Assembly: GCA_900548225.1 (NCBI GenBank)
Contig: URJM01000020.1
Span: 1 to 29,948, forward strand
Length of the DNA: 29,948 nucleotides
Direction of reading: 5' to 3'
DNA from: an uncultured bacterium
GTDB taxonomy: Bacteria; Verrucomicrobiota; Lentisphaeria; Oligosphaerales; Oligosphaeraceae
The translations under genes were made by a program, and so were the position numbers. Below the pieces are notes generated by a model that saw nothing but the letters and a program-made list of their open reading frames with translations, did no database searches and was not told the origin of the DNA. Below are positions 6,174-14,365 of this stretch, in pieces (the first letter of the stretch is position 1; each line of letters starts with the position of its first letter).

Positions 6174-7361
6174 TTATCTTTTTGCAGAGGAGGCGATTGA
6201 GCGGACGGCCAGTGCGGCGGTGGCAAAGGCGGCCTCGAGATTGTACCCGCCCGTCGGTCCGTCAATGTCAAGGCATTCCCCTGCCGCATAAAGCCCGGGA
6301 AGCCTGCGGCACTGCATTGTCGAAGGGTCGAACTCCTCAAGGGAAAGCCCGCCAACAGTAATGATCGCCTCGCGGAGCGGACGGAGGCGTGCGTCGTGGA
6401 CGGGATACTCCTTTAGGGCGGCGGCGGGGAAGTCGCGGTATTCCGCAAGGGCGCGGGCAAGCCGTGGCGATATGCCAAGTCCATTGAGGACGAGTTCGTC
6501 GTTTCCCGGATGGCGTTCCCTGAGCATGGGAAGGCGTTTTTCGAGGGACTCCGCGGTTCTTCCTGGCAGGAAGTCGATGGACAGATTCCGGAGGGGGATG
6601 CTCCGCCGCGCCAGAAGCCGTGTCAAGTCGTAGACCGAGCTGCCGCGGAGGACTCCGTTCTCGACGACGAGGTTTCCCGGAACAGGGCCGATGCCGGAGG
6701 CGGAGGCGGTCACCTCCTCCACTTCGAATTCCCCGGGGATTCTGCAAAGGGGATCGTCGGGGGAGAGCTGGATGCCGACCAGCCCTGCCCGTGGCGGCTC
6801 CACTGCAAGCCCCAGCTCCTTTGCAAAGAGCATTGCGTCCCCCATCGACCCGGTCCTGGGATAGGAGCAGCCGCCTGTTGCCAGAAGGATGCGGCGTGAA
6901 GTCAGTTCCATGGAAGGCGACTTCAGCAGGAAGCCGCCCTCCTTCAGATAGCGGACCGACTCGACCGGGCAGTTGTAGATGACGGGCACCTGGCGGTCCC
7001 GGAGGATGTCCGTCAGCAAGTGCAGGACGTCGTCCCCCTTTTCACTTGCGGGATAGAGGCGCTGCCCGACGCGCTTCACCCGAAGTCCGCGTTCCTCGAA
7101 CCACCTGGCGACATCCGCCGAAGTCGTGGCGCGGACTGCCGCCGAAAGAAACTGCGCGACTGGTTCCCCGTATGCCTGGAGCAACTCCCGGGCCGACCCG
7201 GCATGCCCGAAGTTGCAGCGGTTGTTGGCGCACATGAGAAGCTTGATGCCAGGCCGGGGACGGCGCTCCAGCAATACGGCGGGAAGACCGCGCTCCGCAG
7301 CTTGGCAGGCAGCAAACAACCCGGCGGCGCCCGCGCCTATGATGGCCAAGTCAGTATTCAT
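6174..7361 (-). CDS. BaiN/HI0933-family NAD(P)/FAD-dependent oxidoreductase
   Basis: Flavoprotein of the HI0933/BaiN family; many members have unknown substrates. The 395-residue chain starts with an FAD-binding Rossmann motif, IIGAGAAGLFAA (7-18). It has the family segment normally read as SGGGRCN, here CANNRCN (44-50), then LLATGGCSYPRTGSMGD in the middle. The C-terminal FAD-binding block carries GGLSLEEFD, AGECLDIDGPTGGYNLEAAF and a final helix. The length is normal for the family. No membrane segments or signal peptide are visible. The ATG at 7361 lies about 50 bp after the ferredoxin terminator, and no strong promoter or ribosome site is apparent. The nearby ferredoxin suggests redox chemistry but does not prove a partnership. 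Confidence 0.88.
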   Translation of the reverse strand: MNTDLAIIGAGAAGLFAACQAAERGLPAVLLERRPRPGIKLLMCANNRCNFGHAGSARELLQAYGEPVAQFLSAAVRATTSADVARWFEERGLRVKRVGQRLYPASEKGDDVLHLLTDILRDRQVPVIYNCPVESVRYLKEGGFLLKSPSMELTSRRILLATGGCSYPRTGSMGDAMLFAKELGLAVEPPRAGLVGIQLSPDDPLCRIPGEFEVEEVTASASGIGPVPGNLVVENGVLRGSSVYDLTRLLARRSIPLRNLSIDFLPGRTAESLEKRLPMLRERHPGNDELVLNGLGISPRLARALAEYRDFPAAALKEYPVHDARLRPLREAIITVGGLSLEEFDPSTMQCRRLPGLYAAGECLDIDGPTGGYNLEAAFATAALAVRSIASSAKR

Positions 7362-7410
7362 TGAAGGCGAAACCCACGGCGACGGATGTCAGCCCGCCGG
7401 GTGGACACGT

Positions 7411-7465
7411 CAAAAGCAAAAAGGGGCTGTTGCGTCTCCCCAAGTTGAGGTTCTGCAACAGCCCC
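7411..7465 (-). terminator. Rho-independent terminator after ferredoxin gene
   Basis: On the minus strand, GGGGCTGTTGC (7465-7455) pairs perfectly with GCAACAGCCCC (7433-7423) and is followed by TTTTTGCTTTTG. It starts about 20 bases after the ferredoxin stop. Confidence 0.9.
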
Positions 7466-7483
7466 CGTCCTTTTTACTTGCGG

Positions 7484-7657
7484 TTAGTCAACCGTGATTG
7501 CCTCAGCGGGGCAAGCGCCGGCGCATGCGCCGCAGGAGACGCACGCTCCATCGTCAACAACTGCCTTGTCTCCCTCGACCTTGATTGCGGCGACGGGGCA
7601 GGCGCCCTCGCATGCTCCGCATCCGAGGCACTTATCTGCATCGACTACTGCTGCCAT
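7484..7657 (-). CDS. 2[4Fe-4S] ferredoxin
   Basis: Small soluble electron carrier, read directly from the complement strand: 57 residues, starting MAAVVDADKC and ending AITVD. It carries two full clostridial-type cluster motifs. The first is C10-x2-C13-x2-C16-x3-C20-P and the second is C39-x2-C42-x2-C45-x3-C49-P. The two halves are obvious internal repeats. The ATG at 7657 is preceded by GGAGGA at good spacing, and a strong terminator follows, so it probably forms a short, highly expressed transcript of its own. Such ferredoxins serve fermentative and anaerobic enzymes such as pyruvate:ferredoxin oxidoreductase, which points to an anaerobic host. Confidence 0.96.
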   Translation of the reverse strand: MAAVVDADKCLGCGACEGACPVAAIKVEGDKAVVDDGACVSCGACAGACPAEAITVD

Positions 7658-7756
7658 TGTGATTATCCTCCAAGTGTTGTGTTATTTGGAATGAAGCCAC
7701 CTTGGGGGGGTGGAGACTCCCCAGGGCGGCGGTTGGGTTAAGATAGCCTTGCAAGG

Positions 7757-9076
7757 TCAGACTGACAAATCAAGGCAAGCCTGGTAGATTGTCTGGAAGA
7801 GAGGTGCGATTTCCTCTTCGTCGAGACTTGAGAATGCGAGCCGGAAGTCCTTTTCGCCCATGGCGATGCCTCCGGCGCCGTACTTGTCAAGAAGATGCCT
7901 GCGGACTTCGTCGGCCCTGAGGTCGTTGAATCGGATGCACATGAAATATCCGCTGTTGAACGGGTATGCGGTGAAGAACCTCCGGTATTCGGGGTGTTCG
8001 TCCAGCGTCTTCCTGGTGCGGTCGTATCTGGTGCGCATGATCTCCTCGCAGCGATGGCGTTGCTCGTAGAATCCCTCGTTGGTGAGAGCCTTCGTGACGA
8101 CTCGCTGTGAAAGTGCGGAGCAATTGCTGATCACGGCGCGGATCTGGCCTGCGGTCTTGGCTTCCAGCGCCGTGTAGAGCGGGCTGCCCGCAGTGTCGGC
8201 GCCGCCGATGGAGTACGAGAGGAAACCGACGCGCAGCCCCCAGACATAGCACTCCTTCGTCGCGGCGTCCGCCTTGATGGCCAGGAGATTCCTCGACTTC
8301 CCCGCGAGCTTGCAGAAGAGGGACTCCCTCATCGAATCCTGTGCGTAGAAGAGTCCGAAGTATGCGTCATCCACGAGGGCGACGACCCTGACGCCGCGTT
8401 CCGCGGCGGCCAGCAACGCATCCGCAAGCGCCTGCCCCTCCTTTTCCCCGGGGGTGTATCCGGTGGGGTTGTTGGGGAAGTTCAGGACGGCCAGGATCTT
8501 TTCGCCGGGAAGCATGTGCATCAGGCGTTCCTCGAACCCCTTCACGTTCATCCTCTCGCCGTCGAAGAAGGGGAAGAACTCGAGATTTGCCTGGAGCCTG
8601 TCCTGGAAGTTGAGAAGGTAGTTGTCCCAGCAGAGGTCCGGCATGAGGACCGTGTCTCCCGGATCGACGAAGAGGTCTCCCACCAGCGAGAGTGCGTGTG
8701 TGAGGCCGCATGTGACGACTGGCGTGGAGAACGGAACATCCTTCAGGGACGGGTTGTCATGCAGAATCTTGGCCTTCCATGCATCGCGAAGCGGCTTCAG
8801 TCCGTATGACGGGGCATAGAGGAGCGCCTCGTTTGGGGAGATTCCCGGGAGGTTGTCCATGACGCATGGAAGATTCATCGCGGTAGTGCCTTCCATTGCG
8901 GTGCCGATGGTCGCGTTGAAGTTCTTGGCCAGCTTGTGCGCCTCGGCGGACTGGCTCAGGATGCCCTTGCTCGGAAAGTAAATCCGCTTGCCCAGGGATG
9001 AAAGCATCTCGAAGACAATTGGATTGACGGAGCAGATCTGCTCGTTCAGATGGTATGCTAGGTCGTTCATTTGCAT
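7757..9076 (-). CDS. Class I/II fold PLP-dependent aminotransferase
   Basis: A 439-residue pyridoxal-phosphate enzyme of the aspartate-aminotransferase fold. Visible features are NLPCVMDNLPG and YAPSYGLKPLRDAW near the N-terminus, VVTCGLTHAL for the phosphate-binding region, LNFPNNPTGYTP (the conserved N-P-T-G motif), LVDDAYFGLF (the cofactor-binding Asp) and IKADAATKECYVWGLRVGF with the likely Schiff-base Lys in ATKE and the phosphate-binding Arg. The substrate cannot be told from sequence. It lies 53 bp after the SSS symporter on the same strand, suggesting import and transamination of one amino-acid-like compound. The start may be the first or the third codon (MQM); no clear ribosome site is seen. 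Confidence 0.9.
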   Translation of the reverse strand: MQMNDLAYHLNEQICSVNPIVFEMLSSLGKRIYFPSKGILSQSAEAHKLAKNFNATIGTAMEGTTAMNLPCVMDNLPGISPNEALLYAPSYGLKPLRDAWKAKILHDNPSLKDVPFSTPVVTCGLTHALSLVGDLFVDPGDTVLMPDLCWDNYLLNFQDRLQANLEFFPFFDGERMNVKGFEERLMHMLPGEKILAVLNFPNNPTGYTPGEKEGQALADALLAAAERGVRVVALVDDAYFGLFYAQDSMRESLFCKLAGKSRNLLAIKADAATKECYVWGLRVGFLSYSIGGADTAGSPLYTALEAKTAGQIRAVISNCSALSQRVVTKALTNEGFYEQRHRCEEIMRTRYDRTRKTLDEHPEYRRFFTAYPFNSGYFMCIRFNDLRADEVRRHLLDKYGAGGIAMGEKDFRLAFSSLDEEEIAPLFQTIYQACLDLSV

Positions 9077-9129
9077 GGATGCAGGGAGCGGGGGAGGAAT
9101 TGGACCAACGGGGCTTCCCCGCTCCGAAA

Positions 9130-11553
9130 TCAGTCTTTGTTCTCGGAATGCTCCCGTCCTTCGACCTTGTCAACCTGCGCCTGGTCGGCCAGGGAGACGT
9201 TTCCGCTCACGCGCCCGTCGTCAAGGACGTTGGTATTCGTGCGGGCCTCCATGTCTCTGAAGAGCTTGAAGAGTCCGACTGCGCCGCCGATGCCAAACCA
9301 GAATGTGGAGAAGATCGCGATGATGAGTGGCACCAGGAGCTGTGTGATGAAGAAGTACTTGCCCCAGTATTCAATTGGCCATGGGGATATCCTGTTCCAG
9401 ATCAGGACGCCCAGGAAGCAGAAGCAGAATGTGAAGATGAAGTTGTATGTAAAGACACCGTACGAGATTGCCTTGTCGCCGAGGGTGTGCTGCGGGGTGA
9501 TTCCGATGAGGGACTTGAGGATTGCCCCCGGCCTCCAGGACTGCTTCGCCGGCTTCGGCACGCCTGCCTCGGAGTACTTGCCCCTGTGAAGCATGCGGTC
9601 CATGTTGAAGTCCTCCTTGCAGGTGATGAGGGAGACCACGATGTAGAAGAGGATAGTGAAGATATTGGCGAAGAAGAGGAACTCGAAGGCGTTGATCGGG
9701 AACTTGACGGGGTCCATCTCCCACTTGATCCAGTCGCCGAAGGGGCTGGAGAATGCGCTCAGGGCCGAGCCCACGCTCTCAACCATGTTGTGGTCGGTCA
9801 GGAACGGGTAGACGTAGTTCGCCCAGTTTCTCTGGATGAGGATGTATGCGACGCTGAGCAGGATGCCTGTCAGAAGGGTTGCCCATGCGGCCTTGGTGGT
9901 GCCCTTCTTCCAGTAGAGTCCCAGCACCATGACCGCGGGGCATCCGGCATTCCAGATTGCCACCGCCATCTGGTTGAAGAGCTGGATGTAGTCCATCTGC
10001 GACATGTACTTCGAACCGAAGTAGAAGAAGACGCCGATTCCGATTGCGACCCATCTCACCATCCAGATGTGCTTCCTGGGGGAGAGCCCCTTCGGGAAGA
10101 GCGGCAGGATGACGTCCTGCGCGAGGGTGAGCGTTGCGCTGAAGATTCGGCAGTCGTCGGTGGAGAGCATGGCCAGGAAGAGGAGCAGGCAGAATGCGCC
10201 GAAGAGTCCTGTCGGGAGGAGGTGGCGCATCGTGACCGAGAGGTTCAGCTGGTTGAAGAGGGTGCGCACCTGCTGGAAGGAGTCGTTGGCCTCGCCCTGG
10301 GCGTAGTTGAACTTTGACTGGACCTCGGAAGAGGCGAGCTGCGCCTCGGTCAATTCCTTGCCGCCATTCTGGCTGACGAGCGCCCGCTCGGTGCGCTCCC
10401 TGGCGTCGTCCGTGAGGGTCTTGTGGATTCTGTCAAGGAACGCAGTGTCCAGGTTCTCCGCCTGGGAGAGCGGAGGATTGCCGATTTCGTGGTAGATCGG
10501 AGGCGCTTCGGCGATGGTCTTCTGGACCTTCTCCAGGGTCTCGGGATTGCTGATGACTTCGGCGGCCGAACGGGAACTCAGAATCTGGCGGACGCTGTTG
10601 GCCTCCACCGCGAAGTCCTTGTGGTTGAGGAATGTGATAAGGCAGACTGCAATCAGCAGGTAGAGGATGTTCATCAGCTGAAGGCTCCAGTTGCCCAGGA
10701 TGGAGGCCATCTTCTGCTCGTGGGCGGACTTGGCGGCCGAGCTGGTGCCCGAGCCAATCCATGTCGCCGTGTGGAAAATCACATTGAAGCCGACGACGAT
10801 GACCATCGAGAAGAAGTTGAAGTCCCTTAGCTTCGATATGTCGTATGGGTTGATGAAGCTCTCGCCTGCGACGCGGTCCATGACCGTCGGCATGATTTCG
10901 TTGGACCAGCTGAACTTGTAGAGGATGAAGCAGATGAGCATCAGGGTCAGCGGATAGAGGAACATGGCCTGGAGGGTTCCCGTGATGACGATTGCCAGGG
11001 TGCCGCCAAAGCAAAGCAGCGAGATGGCGATTGTCAGGAACAGGATCATCAGGAAGTCGTACATCGGCACGTTCACCAGCCCGAAGAGGCTGAAGTGTGT
11101 CGGCAGATTCAGCATCTGCATGAAGAATCGCGCGGCGACCGCGGGCATGATCATGTTCGCAAGCATCTCGGCCAGTGAACGAAGCGCCGCGCCAAAGACG
11201 CGGATCCTGCGGCTGTAGCGGATTTCAAGGAACTGGCCGAGGCTCATGGCCTTGGTCTCGCGGAAACGGTACAGGCAGTAGCCCGTGAGGGAGCAGACGA
11301 CCGTGAGGGGGATCAGCGCATTCCCCCAGAAGGAGAGCGAGAATCCGGTCTTGTACTTCATCTCGACGTATGCGACCAGGCCGATGATGGAGAGGGCGTT
11401 CGCCGTGTCACCCATGTTGAGGACATAGCGCCCGCAAAGCCTTCCACAGGAAAGATAGTCGGAGACTCCACGTATGTACTTGCGGGTCCTCCATCCCGTG
11501 AAAATAACCAGCATGACGGGAATCACCAGGATGGCCCAGTCAATCCAATGCAT
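9130..11553 (-). CDS. Sodium:solute symporter family (SSS) transporter, long form
   Basis: Inner-membrane Na+-coupled transporter of about 807 residues with roughly 13-15 hydrophobic segments. SSS features include the first helix after MHWIDWAI, the GGRxx-type substitute SCGRLCGRYVLN, GNALIPLTV, and the later LAMLSTDDCRIFSATLT region. Typical SSS proteins are 450-650 residues long. This one gains length from a soluble, charged, helix-rich insert at about residues 311-443 between membrane helices, and from a hydrophilic C-terminal tail. I chose the ATG at 11553 because GGGGAAG lies six bases upstream and the first helix follows at once; in-frame ATGs at 11574 and 11628 are alternatives. The substrate is unknown. 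An aminotransferase gene follows 53 bp downstream. Confidence 0.87.
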   Translation of the reverse strand: MHWIDWAILVIPVMLVIFTGWRTRKYIRGVSDYLSCGRLCGRYVLNMGDTANALSIIGLVAYVEMKYKTGFSLSFWGNALIPLTVVCSLTGYCLYRFRETKAMSLGQFLEIRYSRRIRVFGAALRSLAEMLANMIMPAVAARFFMQMLNLPTHFSLFGLVNVPMYDFLMILFLTIAISLLCFGGTLAIVITGTLQAMFLYPLTLMLICFILYKFSWSNEIMPTVMDRVAGESFINPYDISKLRDFNFFSMVIVVGFNVIFHTATWIGSGTSSAAKSAHEQKMASILGNWSLQLMNILYLLIAVCLITFLNHKDFAVEANSVRQILSSRSAAEVISNPETLEKVQKTIAEAPPIYHEIGNPPLSQAENLDTAFLDRIHKTLTDDARERTERALVSQNGGKELTEAQLASSEVQSKFNYAQGEANDSFQQVRTLFNQLNLSVTMRHLLPTGLFGAFCLLLFLAMLSTDDCRIFSATLTLAQDVILPLFPKGLSPRKHIWMVRWVAIGIGVFFYFGSKYMSQMDYIQLFNQMAVAIWNAGCPAVMVLGLYWKKGTTKAAWATLLTGILLSVAYILIQRNWANYVYPFLTDHNMVESVGSALSAFSSPFGDWIKWEMDPVKFPINAFEFLFFANIFTILFYIVVSLITCKEDFNMDRMLHRGKYSEAGVPKPAKQSWRPGAILKSLIGITPQHTLGDKAISYGVFTYNFIFTFCFCFLGVLIWNRISPWPIEYWGKYFFITQLLVPLIIAIFSTFWFGIGGAVGLFKLFRDMEARTNTNVLDDGRVSGNVSLADQAQVDKVEGREHSENKD

Positions 11554-11617
11554 GTAAGCTTCCCCATTGCCCATAGGTCGATAGCCCTCTCTTCGTTTTT
11601 GATGATGCTTCTCTACA

Positions 11618-11666
11618 TTAAAAGACAAGACATGGACGCAGGCCGGCTGGCGGCGCCCCCCATGTC
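11618..11666 (-). terminator. Probable terminator after lpxD
   Basis: On the minus strand, GACATGG (11666-11660) pairs with CCATGTC (11635-11629) around a G/C-rich interior. TTGTCTTTT follows. It separates the envelope genes from the symporter unit. Confidence 0.6.
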
Positions 11667-11673
11667 GAAAGCA

Positions 11674-12705
11674 CTATTGCTGCTGGCTCTTCCTTACCAG
11701 CTCCTTTACCTGCTGGGTCAGGGACTCCAGCTGCTTGACGAGCATGCGCTCCTTCGCGAATGCACGCCTGTCCAGGGCGGGAGACCCCATGAGGACCGCG
11801 CCGGGGGCAGTGTCCTTCGAAACGCCGGACTGCGCCATGGCAATCGTGCCGTCCCCGATGCGGAGATGGCCTGTCACCCCAACCTGGCCCGCCAGGATGA
11901 CCCCGTTGCCAAGATGGGTGCTGCCGGCAATGCCGCACTGCGCGACAAGAATGCACGCACGCCCCACCTCGACATTGTGGCCGACCTGGACCAGGTTGTC
12001 AATCTTCGTGCCGGCCTGAATCCAGGTGCGGCCGAAACGCGCACGGTCAATGGTGGAGTTGGCACCCACCTCGACGTCGTCGTCAAGCTGGACAATCCCG
12101 ACCTGCGGAATCTTCTCATGGCCGGCGGCGGTGGACTTGTAGCCAAACCCGTCCGCACCTATCACCACTCCCGGATGCAAAATGACGCGGCTGCCTATGA
12201 TGCAGCGCTCGCGAACGACCACATTCGGGTAGAAAAGGCACTTCTCGCCAATCTTGGTGTCATGCCCGATATAGACATTCGCAACGAGCACGGTGCCGTC
12301 GCCAATGGAGACTCCCGGCTCGATGACAACCCCGGGGCCGACATGGCACCCGGACGGAATCTCGACGCCCTCGGATATGACCGCGGAGGGGTGGACGCCC
12401 GGCTTGAAGACGACTGGCGGCGGCGTGAACACCTCCACCACCTTCGTGAAGGCGTCGGAGGGAGCCTGGCAGACAATCCACGCACGCCCCTCGGCGGGAG
12501 CCGCGTCGTATCCCTCTGGAACCAGGACCACCCCGGCACGGGAGTTGGGCACCTGGTCGCGATACTTGTCATTGCCCAAAAAGGAGACATCGCTCTCCGT
12601 AGACTCGGAAAGCGATGCCACGCCATGAAGCGGATGAGGGCAGGCGCCGATTACACGGCCGCCAACCAGTTCGGACAGCTCCTCTACGCTCTTCTCAATC
12701 AGCAT
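11674..12705 (-). CDS. lpxD: UDP-3-O-acylglucosamine N-acyltransferase
   Basis: Third step of lipid A synthesis: transfers an acyl chain from acyl carrier protein to the 2-amino group of UDP-3-O-acylglucosamine, in the cytoplasm. The 343-residue protein has the N-terminal uridine-binding domain (about 1-100), then a left-handed beta-helix of hexapeptide repeats (IGDGTVLVANVYIGHDTKIG and similar). The catalytic His sits in LVQVGHNVEVG (H243). It ends in a helical extension, MLVKQLESLTQQVKELVRK, that forms part of the trimer. GGAG lies upstream of the ATG at 12705. It lies 45 bp after skp/ompH, the classic skp-lpxD order, and shows the cell makes lipopolysaccharide. Confidence 0.96.
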   Translation of the reverse strand: MLIEKSVEELSELVGGRVIGACPHPLHGVASLSESTESDVSFLGNDKYRDQVPNSRAGVVLVPEGYDAAPAEGRAWIVCQAPSDAFTKVVEVFTPPPVVFKPGVHPSAVISEGVEIPSGCHVGPGVVIEPGVSIGDGTVLVANVYIGHDTKIGEKCLFYPNVVVRERCIIGSRVILHPGVVIGADGFGYKSTAAGHEKIPQVGIVQLDDDVEVGANSTIDRARFGRTWIQAGTKIDNLVQVGHNVEVGRACILVAQCGIAGSTHLGNGVILAGQVGVTGHLRIGDGTIAMAQSGVSKDTAPGAVLMGSPALDRRAFAKERMLVKQLESLTQQVKELVRKSQQQ

Positions 12706-12750
12706 CTGCTCGTTCTCCGAAATGTTGGAATGGGGGGGGCTTTCCTCCGG

Positions 12751-13377
12751 CTAGTTCGCCTCTGCCGCTGCGCTTTCAGATTCCTTCTGAAGCTTCTCAA
12801 GACGGGCCTTCGCCTCGTCCCGCTCCTGCTCGTGGCCGGCGTTCACAACCTTCACAACCGCGTCGGTAATCTCCTTGTCCTCGGGGTAGACCAGCAGGAC
12901 GGGAACGCGGTTCATGGTGCGTCCCGAAACCTCATAGACCAGGTCAATCCCCTTCTCAGAGGCATACTTCTTGACCTGGGCGGTCAACTCGTTGACAATC
13001 GCCTGGGTCGCAGCCTGCTGGCGCCCGTCAAGCTCGGTGAGGGACTGCTGACGGTAACGCATGATCTCGTCCTGCTTCTGCTCAAGGCGCGCCGCAAGAG
13101 CCTGGGCCTTCTGGGCCGCGGTCTTCTGGGCCTCTTCGCCAAGGAGGTCGTTCTTGGCATCGCGGACCGCGGCGTTGTAGTCCTTCCGGGTGTTCTCAAA
13201 TTCATCGCGGAGGACGTTCATGCCCGTCAGGAAATTCTGGCGCTCCTCCTCAAACTTGATATTCTCCGTGACGGTCTTGTAGTAGCTCTCAAAGACCTTC
13301 TCCATGTTGACGTATGCAACATTCTGGGCAAAAAGGTATCCCGCAAATAGCAAAAGGACAAGGCAAAACTGCTTCAT
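12751..13377 (-). CDS. skp: OmpH/Skp-family periplasmic chaperone
   Basis: Periplasmic holdase for outer-membrane proteins. The 208-residue product begins with a signal peptide (MKQFCLVLLLFAGYLFAQ; cleavage near residue 18) followed by NVAYVNMEKVFESY, the usual OmpH N-terminal strand. A long Lys/Glu/Gln/Ala-rich coiled-coil then follows (about 40-130), then a second half with KYASEKGIDLVYEVSG, which returns to the body domain. A charged Ala/Glu tail ends the protein. It stands directly upstream of lpxD, the conserved arrangement, and is preceded by a TATATTA promoter-like box. Confidence 0.9.
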   Translation of the reverse strand: MKQFCLVLLLFAGYLFAQNVAYVNMEKVFESYYKTVTENIKFEEERQNFLTGMNVLRDEFENTRKDYNAAVRDAKNDLLGEEAQKTAAQKAQALAARLEQKQDEIMRYRQQSLTELDGRQQAATQAIVNELTAQVKKYASEKGIDLVYEVSGRTMNRVPVLLVYPEDKEITDAVVKVVNAGHEQERDEAKARLEKLQKESESAAAEAN

Positions 13378-13441
13378 AGTTTTTTTGTTGAAAATGATGA
13401 CTCAAAGAGGGGCGCACGGTAAACGCCGAAACTAACGGCGT

Positions 13442-13447
13442 AATATA
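13442..13447 (-). promoter_or_regulatory. -10-like box (TATATTA context) upstream of skp
   Basis: TATATT (13447-13442 on the minus strand) lies in GGTATATTACGCC, about 65 bases before the skp ATG. It resembles the boxes upstream of rpsP and the FadL gene. No good -35 is seen at the usual spacing. The rest of the 13378-13618 gap holds only a weak CCCCAGC...GCTGGGG pairing. Confidence 0.4.
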
Positions 13448-13618
13448 CCACCGTCACAAATGGCCGCCCCAGCAAAAAACCAAAAACCTACCCAAAACAT
13501 TCATCCCTGACGAGGAGGCACTCCCTCGCCGGAGTATTCATCCCCAGCCACGGCAAGGCAGAGGGCATCCGCTGGGGCGCACTCTACCACACATCATAAC
13601 TACCTGGCATTCAATGAC

Positions 13619-13942
13619 TTATATATCACTCCAATACCCTTGGCATTGTTGCATGAACTCATCCGGCGCACTCCATTCCTTCGGAAACGAGCCGCACTGG
13701 CGGGGTTTCACCGGCTGTATTTGGCAGAGGTTCTTCTCTGTCAGGAATATGCACGCACCGTCCTCCTTTTCCAGGAAGACGAGTCCCCGCCGGTCGCGGG
13801 CGAGTTTCGTATATCCTTGGATGAGTTCCTCTTCGGAGATTCCCAGGAACTCCGCGATTTTCCTGCCCTCTTCGGGGAGATACCTGACCTGCCCCTCCCA
13901 GCGGCAGCAGGCTCCGCAGCATCGGCAGTGGAAGACCTTCAT
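13619..13942 (-). CDS. YkgJ-family cysteine-cluster protein
   Basis: A 107-residue protein with the N-terminal cluster CRCCGACCRW (C6, C8, C9, C12, C13). Further cysteines are in GACIF, LCQIQ and RQCGSFP. This matches the YkgJ/UPF0153 family, zinc- or iron-sulphur-binding proteins of unknown role. The pattern of CRCCG..C, then C.FL, then C.I.P.KP..C is seen in full, so the frame is complete. It begins four bases after the dgkA stop on the same strand and is almost certainly translated from the htrA-dgkA message. No function is claimed beyond probable metal binding. Confidence 0.85.
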   Translation of the reverse strand: MKVFHCRCCGACCRWEGQVRYLPEEGRKIAEFLGISEEELIQGYTKLARDRRGLVFLEKEDGACIFLTEKNLCQIQPVKPRQCGSFPKEWSAPDEFMQQCQGYWSDI

Positions 13943-13946
13943 CTTT

Positions 13947-14324
13947 TCAGGAGGCCAGAAGATGCCTCACGACAACGTAGATCGCCGCCCCCCACGCAAT
14001 CGTATTGCCGATGCAGACGAACAGCACCCCCGCGCCGGCCAAATCCTTCGCCTTCTTCGCCAACGGATTCTGCTGCGGCGATAGCATGTTCGCGGCATTC
14101 TCAATCGCAGTGTTGACGATTTCCATTGTCGGAAGCGCCAGCCAGCACAGCGTCAGGAAAACCCTCCAGAAGAAGTCGAGTCCAGGCGCAAGCCACGCCG
14201 CGGGCAATGCCACCGCGCCGATGGCGAGTTCCTGGCGGAAGGCCACCTCGCGAAACGCTTCGCGCACCCCCTGAAATGCACAGGCAAACGATTGCCGAAG
14301 ATGGCGTAGTCCAAGAAAGTCCAT
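13947..14324 (-). CDS. dgkA: Diacylglycerol kinase (DgkA family)
   Basis: Small inner-membrane kinase that phosphorylates diacylglycerol (or undecaprenol in some lineages) with ATP. It is 125 residues long with three predicted membrane helices. The N-terminal amphipathic FACAFQGVREAFREVAFRQE segment is followed by the conserved active-site strip, EIVNTAIENAANML, and by NPLAKKAKDLAGAGVLF. A longer open frame runs upstream, but the family N-terminus begins at the ATG at 14324, inside MDFLGLRHL. It lies about 40 bp after the htrA stop and four bases before the ykgJ-like gene. Confidence 0.93.
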   Translation of the reverse strand: MDFLGLRHLRQSFACAFQGVREAFREVAFRQELAIGAVALPAAWLAPGLDFFWRVFLTLCWLALPTMEIVNTAIENAANMLSPQQNPLAKKAKDLAGAGVLFVCIGNTIAWGAAIYVVVRHLLAS

Positions 14325-14365
14325 TCGAAGGGTGGAAGGCAGGTGGGCAGGGGTGGGTTGAGGGC

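Noticed and set aside
9055..10317. Plus-strand frame of 420 codons opposite the symporter gene
   Set aside because: Its composition (Glu/Asp/Val/His-rich) is that of an antisense shadow, with no domain, and the symporter on the other strand is unmistakable.
11548..13350. Plus-strand frame of 600 codons across lpxD and skp
   Set aside because: It lies antisense to two well-recognised genes and crosses the gap between them; it contains no recognisable protein pattern.
13378..13618. A possible small RNA (SRP-like) in the gap between the ykgJ-like gene and skp
   Set aside because: The CCCCAGC/GCTGGGG pairing is weak and the conserved SRP tetraloop sequence is absent.
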